Positions 34,878 to 44,800 of a DNA stretch of 64,000 nt are shown here, one piece after another; positions within the stretch are counted from its first letter, which is position 1; every line of letters begins with the position of its first letter. Under the pieces are notes generated by a model that saw only the letters and a list, made by a program, of their open reading frames with translations, was not told the origin of the DNA and ran no database searches. Source of the stretch: Agelas oroides (taxonomy: Eukaryota; Porifera; Demospongiae; Agelasida; Agelasidae). The DNA lies in the NCBI GenBank assembly GCA_949130485.1, contig OX422183.1, positions 18,321,934-18,385,933 on the forward strand, written 5' to 3'. The translations under genes were made by a program, and so were the position numbers.

Positions 34878-36266
34878 CTATACAGGTTTTGAAGTCCCTT
34901 TTGAATTTGTAGAGCAGCAGTCTTTGATGAGTTCCATCACAAGCATCAGCAACTCCACTCCAGAAAGAAGAGTTAACCCCAGGAACAGTCCAGTATTCCC
35001 TCCGATGTCAGAGATCAAGCTCCATGCACTGTAGGAATCTTCTGTCTCTCTTGTCTCCGTAATAAGTGATTCATAATAAACGTTCACATTCACTAAGTCC
35101 AGGCTATTAGTTGAGCTACTAACTGTAGTGGTGTGTCGAACCGTTTCACACTTTGGTGGGCAGTCACAGCTATCATCAACGTCCCTAAATGCTTGATACT
35201 CACAACAGACGTCAGAAAATTTACACTTCTGGAGTTGGCTGTATGGCTGGCGTACCGGTGTGTACAGCTTCTCATCTTCAGTACAATTACACCTTCTTGC
35301 AAGAAAGCTGTAGAAGCAATCACTCTGACACAATAAGGGAGAGTAGGAGGAATATCCTGGAAAAGACAAATTCTGGCCAGTGTTCTGATAACTTTCCCCT
35401 CTGCATCGAAATCCGTCTGAAAACCTCGTTTTGTCAATTGAAGTTATTTGCCTCATTCCAATATACGTAGTAGATTTAAGTGCTACTGCAATTCCTTCTG
35501 CTTCTGGTCTTGGCGGTTCATCAGGATTGTGGATAACAATACGAAATCCATAATCATCGGTTAGGGTAAACAGCTGGTCAGACGGTGATAGCTGTAGTTG
35601 TAAGCCTTTTCGTATCCCCGTTCCTCGCACAGTACGGGGTGAACTAGCAGATGGTCCATTAAAAGTGTAACAGACTCCTCCGACTGTGCTCACCGGTGTA
35701 AAATCATTGCTGCAGTCCTCTCCGACAAATCTACAGCTTGTAAGGATTGCGGTAAGTTCATTTTTTGCAAGGTCTGTCAGGTTTCCCCAGTTTACGTCAT
35801 ACCCAGTAGTGGATGCTAAACTTCTCGCAGTAGTCTGACAGGCTGGAATATTATTGCGATAGCGAACATCGTCAAAAAGTTTTGTCATGTCATTTATAAT
35901 ACGTTGATCAGTTATAGCATTATTACTAGCAGAACGTAGTGTAGTAACGTTCAGGAGATTGAGGCTGCAGATTGTGACCGCTGGAAACGCTAGCTCAGAC
36001 TGCCTTGACAGTGTAATTGAAGTTGAAGTCGGGTCACGAACTAGCGTGTAGATATGCCAGCCAGTCACAGCCAGAAATCCTCCGATAGCTATCAATAGGA
36101 CCACTCCCCAAAATATGCGTTTTGGTATAGACCCGCTGTCAAAGATATATATAGCACCATTGAATGTGGAGTCTTCAAAAAATCTCCTGGCTTTCCCCCT
36201 CGTGTCAAGATTTTCCTTCTCTGGATTATAGCAAGGACTTCCCTCGTCTGGATTTGAGCAAGACAT
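34878..36266 (-). CDS. DEG/ENaC (ASIC-type) ion channel subunit
   Basis: One uninterrupted frame of 462 codons runs from the ATG at 36266. The frame is open to 36332, but without an ATG. The order is: short cytoplasmic N-terminus, TM1 (about residues 51-73), post-TM1 FPAVTICSLN (94-103), a large Cys-rich ectodomain (CRGES, LLCQSDCFYSFLARRCNC, CDCPPKCE), a pre-TM2 SDIGGNTGLFLGLTLLSGVE and a short basic tail. This layout defines amiloride-sensitive trimeric Na+ channels gated by protons, peptides or force. Two key motifs deviate. The cytoplasmic HG before TM1 reads NG (36-37). The G-x-S selectivity filter reads G-L-T (430-432). The ligand is unknown. An intronless gene with its own TATA box could be an old retrocopy. 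The ORF shows no defects. Confidence 0.93.
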   Translation of the reverse strand: MSCSNPDEGSPCYNPEKENLDTRGKARRFFEDSTFNGAIYIFDSGSIPKRIFWGVVLLIAIGGFLAVTGWHIYTLVRDPTSTSITLSRQSELAFPAVTICSLNLLNVTTLRSASNNAITDQRIINDMTKLFDDVRYRNNIPACQTTARSLASTTGYDVNWGNLTDLAKNELTAILTSCRFVGEDCSNDFTPVSTVGGVCYTFNGPSASSPRTVRGTGIRKGLQLQLSPSDQLFTLTDDYGFRIVIHNPDEPPRPEAEGIAVALKSTTYIGMRQITSIDKTRFSDGFRCRGESYQNTGQNLSFPGYSSYSPLLCQSDCFYSFLARRCNCTEDEKLYTPVRQPYSQLQKCKFSDVCCEYQAFRDVDDSCDCPPKCETVRHTTTVSSSTNSLDLVNVNVYYESLITETRETEDSYSAWSLISDIGGNTGLFLGLTLLSGVELLMLVMELIKDCCSTNSKGTSKPV

Positions 36267-36440
36267 ATTCTCGAAAATTTGCAGATAGTGATACTGGAGC
36301 TCTGAGGAGCACACAAGATCCTGTATGTGCACTCTGCAATTTTTTTAGCTGAATTGATAAATTGATGATTGACCGTTGTAGATCGTACAGTTCCCACATG
36401 TAGGCAATGCGCGACCAATGTGAGAACATGAACTTCCCCT

Positions 36441-36447
36441 TTTTATA
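36441..36447 (-). promoter_or_regulatory. TATA box of the DEG/ENaC gene
   Basis: TATAAAA on the minus strand lies 175 bp upstream of the ATG at 36266. This would put the transcription start near 36412 and leave an intronless 5' UTR of about 145 nt. No ATG is seen in the DEG/ENaC frame in that interval. Confidence 0.5.
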
Positions 36448-36572
36448 CTTCTCTGCTAGAATTTAATAAGTAGTTAAATTAAATACTGTATCATATTGAG
36501 CACCTGTGTTCAAAAGAGGGAGTGGGTGCTACATATGTGCTCCAGACACTTATAGGCATACCACTGTACGCA

Positions 36573-36820
36573 AAAGATTTCTTTCTACTCAATTTGGTTA
36601 CACAAGTTTTCTAATCCCCTTCTGCATCATTAAACTCAGTGAATCCCACTAGTTGATTAGATTCCAGAAAGTAGAGCGTGGTTAGAATGTTAGCCTCATT
36701 CCCATGCAGCTTTCCATTGCTAGCAGTACGGAAAAGGCCTTGGACTGATCGAGGCTAAGTACATAAACACCATGGGAGAATACTGGAGTTGCCCACTGAT
36801 CTGGAAAAAGAAGTAATGGA
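36573..36820 (+). repeat. Duplicated 0.25-kb segment, copy 1
   Basis: It starts TTTCTACTCAATTTGGTTAC and ends near AAAGAAGTAATGGAACTG. It matches 41022-41272 with few substitutions and small indels. It contains no gene and lies just 5' of the ion channel. Confidence 0.85.
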
Positions 36821-37404
36821 ACTGGAAATGGGTGACACTACGTTTTTTTTTATTTACATAATGGGCTCTTATTAAATCTAGTCTGTGTGAGGCTCCTTGA
36901 GTTCCAAACATAGCACAAGTCAGAAAAAAACTAACCTTGCAGCTAAAATTAATGGTACGCCGTCTACAATCACTGAACTGGACTACTGCACTGGATTAAT
37001 GGACTGCATGGACTGATGGACATATAGATATTTTGTCACTTTCAGGCTTCCTATCAAGACTCAATAGGCCTGTATGGTTGTGTGGTGCATTCTAACTGCA
37101 TGGACAGCTACTGGACTCCGAGCAAACATTATTTCTGCAACTTAATGATGTCATACTACAGCAGTGGTGGAGGTATTTGTACCCAGTGTGAAGTGGGTTT
37201 CTCCCTCCATACTTTACTATTGATGAAATTAGTGTAGACAACCTGACTTCCAAGTTCCTAATCCTTACAGACAAGGTTTAATTGCATCCTAGTAAAGCTG
37301 ACACTGTCAATACTTAAATGTGTATACCATAAGTGATCAATCTGCCAGTGTAATCAAGTAAACATGCAGTTATTTATGCCTCATTCCTTTTACCAATGGT
37401 TGTG

Positions 37405-37462
37405 TCAATCGCTGGACTGGATTGTGGACTGGATCACTGGACTGACTGCTGGACTGGATTAC
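37405..37462 (+). repeat. TGGACTGGA short tandem repeat
   Basis: Irregular copies of CTGGACTGGATT and variants. Reverse-complement arrays (CAGTCCAGT) lie at about 39105-39150 and 39341-39373, and a weaker direct one at 36973-37021. The opposite orientations suggest the ends of one or more elements spanning 37.4-39.4 kb. Confidence 0.6.
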
Positions 37463-37689
37463 TGGATGACCTTTAAACTTAAATTGTATGACTGTACTAC
37501 ATGGTTCCCAGACCCTTCCTGTATGGGTGGGGCGAGAAAGGGGAGAGGAAGGAAGGGTCTGGTGAATGACACCAACATGGAGGATCCACGGCTGCATTCC
37601 TGCCATCAGTGTTGGTGAGGGAAAACGCGAATGTCAAGTAGGTGTGAGTTATAATTTGTGTGAATGTGTAGTGTGAACTTTTCTTTCTT

Positions 37690-38260
37690 CTTTACTGCTT
37701 CCCTTCCAGGAGAGTACCACTGAGCCGTGGGCTGGTTATGATTTTAGGATGAGTTCGGCTCTGAATGCCTTGAGCTTCCACTAGGAAATTGGTACAGAAC
37801 TCCTGAATTTGGATGTCTTCGATCCAGTCAATCCCGAGCATGATGTGTGCAAATGGGTCACATGCGGGGTCGGGCAGCTCCAGTTCCTGCAGCTGTGGTG
37901 GGGTGTGCCCGAGTGGCCCCTGCATTTTGCTTCTAGTGTTGGACATGAGTTTATAAAGTGGGGCGCATCTTCAAGTTGTGCGCAGCAAAGTTTACAAGAT
38001 GGGTCGCCACAAGCTGAATCTGGAGGCGTCGAACTCAAGGCCATGACAGCCAAGGATCCTGAAATTGGATCTAGTAGTCAGGTGGAGCTGATTAGCAATG
38101 TGTTATACTCCAAAGGGGGGAGGGTGTGGAAAATTGGGTTGCACATTGTGAGGTATTCCAGGTCCCTCTTGACCTCTGCCTGCCGGTTCAGCAGGTGCAG
38201 GTGGGCACGGATTCCAAGTATCTTTTTAAGGAAACGTCCCAGAATGTCTAATCCCAAAAT
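37690..38260 (-). pseudogene. LINE fragment, C-terminal zinc-knuckle region
   Basis: On the minus strand broken frames give LNRQAEVKRDLEYLTMCNP, then CKLCCAQLEDAPHFINSCPT and PRLSGTLLEGKQ. The CxxC...HFxxxC pattern is the usual C-terminal end of reverse transcriptases of several non-LTR retrotransposon clades. Frameshifts separate the pieces. No polymerase core remains. Confidence 0.55.
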
Positions 38261-38335
38261 GTCTAGTGCCAAAATGTCTAAAGGAGTGCTAATTAGAACT
38301 AATTAGAACTGTACCAGGAGGATCTATCTGTTTAA

Positions 38336-38599
38336 TCAAAAATCAAAAGCAACAACACAGTGTCTAATAGCAGAGATATAAGAGTCAATGTTTCTCTCTC
38401 CAGCAGCTAGTTCGTCTTGAAGTGATTTGATTTTCTCCTCCCGTTGAACCACCTTCCTCCTCTTAGCTTTACGTATCCCACCTGCCTCCAACTGTTGTAT
38501 GGTGACTTCTGTTGCAGCTTGCTCTCTCTGAAAAAGCTCCAATACCTCATACAGATTTGGATGTGCCTTTCTAGCAATTCTCTTCATTCTGTGAAACAA
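38336..38599 (-). pseudogene. C-terminal exon of a MULE-type transposase
   Basis: The minus strand reads MKRIARKAHPNLYEVLELF, REQAATEVTIQQLEAGG, a basic KAKRRKVVQRE stretch and a coiled-coil-like tail, then a stop. It aligns with the end of the fragment at 25268-25489. A good 3' splice site (GTTTCACAG) sits immediately before the matching region, but no upstream exon was found. It may be a lone exon left after deletion. Confidence 0.55.
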
Positions 38600-38899
38600 A
38601 AGACTGAGACACTTGAGGCCCGTGAAACAAAAGACTGGTCACATGGCATGCAACTGTGAGCCTGAGACATCAAAAGGTAGGCCATTAATACAGCAGATGG
38701 AGCTGCTTGGTATGCTAATTAGCCTCTCGCAGACTAAGGATACTTTTTACATGGCTACATTCAACAAGACTATGGGTAATAGCCTGGTAACTGCTAACCA
38801 GTATAGATTTGACACCAGCGTTCTGCATCAGCAGTTAATCCTTGGGTGAAGTGGCCTTTGTTGGTACCTTTGGTGCTCTTTTGCATACTTTGCTACAGC

Positions 38900-40119
38900 C
38901 AGAGGATGCTGTGAGCTTACTGCATGTATACCACAAACTCATGGTACACATCTGTCCATGTAGCTTTTGCATTGTGCACTCATGTACATTCTCTAGTACA
39001 CATGCAGTGGGATGATGAAGTGCAGCTTATAATAAGGCAGTTAATGTAACCAAATTCAGCACATTTGATTGGATGGAGGTCATGTGATATGAACAAGTCA
39101 AATCCAACAGTCCAGTCCAGCAATCTACTCCACAATCCAGTCCAGTGATTAGATACGACCATTGCCAATGCTGATCGCTAGCTAGACCATCACATGCTAT
39201 AGCATTATGCATTGGCTAAATTAATAAGTTTAGCTTGCATGGTCAAAATCAGTGTTTTTAGGTTATTGTAATGCTCCACACAACCATACAGAACCATTAT
39301 AGAGAGCATAAAAATGATTTTTAGTGCAAAAATGTCAGTCAACCAGTCCAGTCCAGTAGTCCAGTCCAGTGATTGTAGATGGCCTAATGGTACAGAAGCC
39401 CACAAGCTGGCTCAACCACACACTTCATCAGCACCCTAATTTCAATTGCACACTTCCATTGCACATTTCTCCATATTGCACATTTCCATTGCAAGTACAC
39501 CTCTATTGCACATTATTACATTGCAATTAGCTTTGTTGTATGCTTCCTTTGCTTGTTTGATAGGCAGCTATCTACCTGAGCTGATCCTTGTTAGTTATGA
39601 GATAACCAAAGTGTCAGCAAAACCAAAATGTGCTTAAAACTGCACTTACCATGCACCACATAACCAGTCAGTGTTATTTTAACTGAGTATTCTCTTGCAG
39701 TGGTGCATGCATGCACACTGTAATAAAGGTGAGTAGTTTTGACACATGCATTTTGATTAACACGCCTTTTTCCACATCATTGAATAATTCCAATAGTAAA
39801 GTATTCTTCCATGACATTTACTAATGTTCCGGAAAATTTCTCTACTTTTTGGAATTTAAAGCAGCCAGTGGGACTCCATGGTGTTTAATGATGCAGACAA
39901 GAGGGAGGAAACTTGTGTAACCATTATTACGTCGAAACATTAACCTTTCCTTTTTACAGTTTGGTACAGTTATTGGCAAAGTGACTGTCACCTGATTTTT
40001 AAAATGAGGCGAATGATTGTTTGAGGATGGCATTTACAGAAAATACAGTATACAGATATTAAAAGTAGCAATTCGGCCTTGCCTTGAGCACTATGTAGGC
40101 CTTGGCAAAGTATGACTAA
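38900..40119. other. No gene seen
   Basis: AT-rich DNA with (C)CAGTCCAGT arrays at 39105-39373 and a run of TTGCACATTTCC-type words near 39450-39500. No coding or RNA gene was identified. Confidence 0.4.
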
Positions 40120-40960
40120 ACAGTTGTTGATATGCTGTTATAGCCTCGTTCCCAAGCCTTGTTCCCAAGCCCCATCCGAAATATTTTTCAGACTGGGCCT
40201 GGGTCATGTTTGGTTTGCTCCCTTATGCAAAAAAAATTTCTCAATGGTGTACTATGCTCTTCACAGCCTCTTATTAAGCCAGTGCAGGCCCGTAGGAAGC
40301 AATATTTGGTTGGTGAGGCAATAAACTGTTGCCACTAGGGGGGTCTGGGGGCATGCTGAGTGCGTGCTCCTACGCTTTCACCCTACTAAACAAAATTTTG
40401 CCAAAGCTTTTTTCACACAAGTTGAATACCCCAACAATGCTTTCTGCAGTTTATATATTATATCAAATCCAACCATAAGTGTTCCTGGAAATATCAGCAA
40501 GCCTTACATCTGGGGCACTTAGGGCGGATTGTATAGAGCTATATAGATAGTATAGAGTAACAGGATTACCAGGTACTTACTGTACATAAACTGCCAGTGC
40601 ACAAGGCTTTTACAAATTTAATAAACACAATGCACAGGACAAAGTCATCATTCTTGGCAAAGGCACAGTTGAGTTTGGATGCAGCACAGATGAGTTTGTA
40701 TTTAGCCATGAACACATATTATGTAGATGCTAGTGTAGTCTGATGCATCCAGGCTGACCCAGCCATGTACCCATGACCAATTACAAAACCAAACTCTGAA
40801 TAGTGTGGGCTTACTAAACCTTTGCAGTGACATTGCTACACATTATTATAAAAGCATGAAACTAATGGTGCAAAACATATACAATTAATGGTGCATTAAG
40901 TACAAATTAAGTACAAACACAAAGCAGTACCACACAAGATGGTCACAAGTATAGAATTAA
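40120..40960 (+). repeat. Segmental duplication, copy 1
   Basis: It matches 41384-42115 over most of its length (for example GTGTTCCTGGAAATATCAGC at 40480 versus the near match at 41655, and ATTGTATAGAGCTATATAGA). Copy 1 has two extra blocks: about 40140-40205 (TAGCCTCGTTCCCAAGCC and GGGCCTGGG) and about 40286-40370 (CAGGCCCGTAGG...). Both look like MITE insertions. Confidence 0.8.
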
Positions 40961-41021
40961 TGAACTTGAACTATATGAAGTAGGAAACATAAGGCATGCA
41001 ATTAGAAGGAAAGAAAATTTG

Positions 41022-41272
41022 TTTCTACTCAATTTGGTTACACAAGTTTTCTAATCCCCTTCTGTATCATTAAACTCAGTGAATCCCACTAGTTAATTAG
41101 ATTCCAGAAAGTAGAGAGCGTGGTTAGAATGTTAGCCTCATTCCCATGCAGCTTTCCATTGCTAGCAGTACAGAAGATCTAGAGTCTTGGAATGATTGAG
41201 GCTAAGCACATAAACACCATGGGAGAATACTGGAGTTGCCAACTGATCTGGAAAACGAAGTAATGGAACTGA
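41022..41272 (+). repeat. Duplicated 0.25-kb segment, copy 2
   Basis: This is the partner of 36573-36820. It lies between the two copies of the 40120/41384 duplication, so the larger duplication must have flanked it or been split by it. Confidence 0.85.
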
Positions 41273-41383
41273 AAATTATGCTTCCTGATATTATTGATGT
41301 GCTTGAAGCTTTGGGGTATTAAACTCTCACCTGCTATATATGTATATATACACAAAGACTGATCTTATCTGATGCACACACAA

Positions 41384-42115
41384 AGTTGTTGATATGCTGT
41401 TATGCATTGTGATCATGTTTGGTTTGCTCCCTTATGCAGCAAATATTGAAAATTTCGCAATAGTGCAACTATGCTCTTCACAGCCTCTTATTATGCCAGT
41501 ACATGCTCCTATAATTGTATGCTTTCACCCTCCTGTTATGCTCAAGCAAAATTTTGCCAAAGCCAAATTCACACAAGTTGAATACCCCAACAATGATTTC
41601 TGCAGTTTATATGATTAATACACATTGCAAAATAAGTCAAATCCAACCATAATTGTTCCTGGAAATATCAGCAAGCCTTACATCTGGGGCACTTAGGGCG
41701 GATTGTATAGAGCTATATAGATAGTATAGAGTAACAGGATTACCAGGTACTTACTGTACATAAACTGCCACAGCACAAGCTTGTTTGTCCAAGGCTTTTA
41801 CAAATTTAATAAACACAATGCACAGGACAAAGTCATCATTCTTGGCAATGGCACAGTTGAGTTTGTATGCAGCACAGATGAGTTTGTATTTAGCCATGAA
41901 CACATAATAAGCAATCATATTTTCCAATAGATCATGCTAGTCTAGTCTGATGCATCCAGGCTGACCCAGCCATGTACCCAAGACCAATTACAAACAAACC
42001 AAACTCTGAATAGTGTGGGCTTACTCAACCATTGTGCAATGACATTGCTACACAATGTTATAAAGGCATGAAACTAATGGTGCGAAACATACATAATTAA
42101 TGAGTACTGAAGTAG
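41384..42115 (+). repeat. Segmental duplication, copy 2
   Basis: This is the partner of 40120-40960. It lacks the two MITE-like blocks of copy 1 and thus shows the likely empty sites. Short words such as ACATAAGGCATGCAATTA are repeated again at 42120 and 42190, so the edge is gradual. Confidence 0.8.
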
Positions 42116-42272
42116 GAAACATAAGGCATGCAATTAATAGTACCACACAAGATGGTCACAATTAATGAACTTGAACTAAGAAGTAGGAACATAAGGCATG
42201 CAATTAATGTTATCAATTAAACCTGACTGCACTACATGCATAAACCATGACACTCAGCCTGGACACTTATAT

Positions 42273-42349
42273 TATACACCCCTGACTCATGCAATATACT
42301 CATTGTGGTTGCAACTGCAGAGAGTATATTGGTGAATCAGGGGTGTATA
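42273..42349. repeat. Hairpin element, 77 bp
   Basis: The arm TATACACCCCTGACTCATGC pairs with the downstream arm ending TGAATCAGGGGTGTATA. The central CATTGTGGTTGCAACTGCAG forms the loop region. It is probably a miniature palindromic transposon. Confidence 0.65.
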
Positions 42350-43000
42350 TGCCATATATGCCACCATGTGGCACCTTTGATCTGCCCACACATTATAGTT
42401 ATATACATACATAATATGCATGTGTATGTATGCAATTAATGCTATCAAACCTGACTGCACTACATGCATAAACCATGTATGTAGAGAGAGATAGAGGGGG
42501 AGTCCATCTTGATTACGTAGCTATATTTCAGACTAGTATTATCTACTATGTTATATGCTATAATGTAGATTAGACTTATTGCCTTAGTGCTTGAATGTAT
42601 CATAATCCACATACTATATAATTTGAAAAATTTCAAAAGTTTTGGTCTCTTGCTTTGGAGCACTGTACAATATTCTACCCTAGCCTCCTGCCAACTCAGA
42701 AATGGTAAGGGTTCTGCTAATCACTTCAACAGTGGTAGCAATTTCAAAAATGACTCCAATGGTGCTAGTGGTCCCACCGAATCGCCCACCAGAAATGATA
42801 GTGACACTATGCCTCCTACTATGCCGCCCTGAAAGAGCTTACTAGATTTGCCTCATCCCATAAAGACTTTGACTGCTACTACACCCTAGCTCTTACCACT
42901 TCCTGATAATCTCAGTGATCTTAACCCACCTTTCTCAAACACACCTAAAAAGCTCAAATGTAAACAACAGCTTTCACCTGAGCCTCCTACTCTTCATACA

Positions 43001-43760
43001 TCCAAGAAACTATAAGCCTTCACATCACAGTTCTGCTGCTAAGAACCTAATGTTCAAGAGATTATGCGAAGTGAAGTCATCTGAGCCTTCTGTGTAGGTC
43101 AAACTGGATTTGTACATGCCCAAAAACCACCATGCAATATGAAACAGTGGCTAGATAATGACTTGTTCCAGCTCAATCCATCAATCAGAGAAACACAATC
43201 AGCTAGCTTGGTTCACAGATAGATGCATCCCAGAAACTCATTCCCTAAGATGCCAGGTATGGGCAGGTTTTCAGAGCATCAGACAGGGGATAACCCTTAC
43301 TTTGAAGTGCAGTAAGAGAGATTTTGCACAATGGCTCCTAGACATGTATTGGCTGACAATTTAGTATTGTTGGTGTGACACACCCAGAAATGTCCATGTA
43401 TGACAGCTAGCTAGCTACTGTGAGAAAGGAATTGTCATTTGGACTAGCCATTTGTTATCTGAGCGACACATGAATGAGCATATTACACACATGGGCAGTT
43501 AATTGGACCTGTAAAACTCAATTCAGCAATCCTCTCACCACCCAAGCTTTCCATTTACTTACTCATCTGTATCACAAAATAACAAACACGATGTAGCCAT
43601 GCAGTCAGGAATGCCATAATAACTCATCTACATCAGAAATGCTTAACTACTTGCTTGTGATGCAAATGAGGAAATGTCAGGCATGAGTTATTATCGCTGG
43701 CTGCAAGAACGGGCTTAGAAAACGCTACTTTCACCTTGTAGGTAGGGGTATCATTTCTAA
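43001..43760 (+). repeat. Diverged tandem segment, copy 1
   Basis: It corresponds to 44034-44800 (for example CATCTGAGCCTTCTGTGTAG and CCTAGACATG(T/C)ATTGGCTGA). Part of it (ATCAGAAATGCTTAACTACT and GCTTGTGATGCA) is also related to 17820-17890. Confidence 0.75.
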
Positions 43761-44033
43761 CAGGGAGGGCTGCTTGGGCTCAGAATGGGGTGTTTGCCAA
43801 CTGAGAATTATGCATGCTTGAGTGGGCATAGTTAGGATCACGTCTATGGCATGTTATCAGTGTCAAAATTCGAATGCCCATACTCAATATTGATGAGGTT
43901 TGTCATTATGTTATGGGCCGGTTGTAGTCTCACGAGCCAGACTTTCCTCCTGTGTGAGAGTGGCCCGCGAGACTAGGTCGGTTGGTCAGTTGCTTTATGA
44001 GGTCATATCGCGTTGCCAGGCTCTCAAATACTT

Positions 44034-44800
44034 CCAAGAAACCAAGCCTTCATATTACAATTATGCCACTGAGAACTTAATCTTCAAGTGATCATGCGAA
44101 GTGAAGCCATCTGAGCCTTCTGTGTAGGTTGAACTGGGTTTGTACATGCCAAAAACCCACCATGCAATGTGAAACAGTGGCTAAATAATGCCCTGTTCCA
44201 GCTCAATCAATCTTAGAAACACCAACACAGCTAGCATGGTTCACAGATAAAACTCCTTTCTAAAGATACCAGGTAAGAGCAGGCTTTCAGAGCATCCATC
44301 AAACAGGGGAGAACCCTTAGCCTTGAAGTGTATTCAGATGAGATTTTGCACGATGGCCCCTAGACATGCATTGGCTGACAATTTAGCACTGTTAATTGGT
44401 GTGACACACCCAGAAGTTTCCATGTATGGCAGCCATGCAGCTAGCAAACTACCGCAAGAAATTGATTTGGGTTAGCCATTTGTTATCTGAGTGACAAATG
44501 AGTATATTTACATGGACAGTTAATTGGACCTGTAAAAGTCAATTCAGCAATCCTCTCACCACCCAAGATTCCATTTACTTACTCATCTGTATCACAAAAT
44601 AACAAACATGTAGCCATGCAGTCAGGAATGCTCTACATCAGAAATACCTCTGCTACTTTCATGTGATGCAAATGAGGAAGTGTCAGGCATGAGTTATTAT
44701 TGCATTCCTGACTGGCTACATGTTTGATGATTGCTAAAATGTGCTTTTAGATTCTTAGCCAATCTATATTCACTGTCCATGCATGTAATTTGTTCACCAC
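44034..44800 (+). repeat. Diverged tandem segment, copy 2
   Basis: This is the partner of 43001-43760, with many small indels, so the duplication is old. Neither copy has an open reading frame that the other preserves, which argues against coding. Confidence 0.75.

Noticed and set aside
36267-36332. 22 extra N-terminal residues of the ion channel
   Set aside because: The open frame there begins with GTG, not ATG. The first ATG is at 36266.
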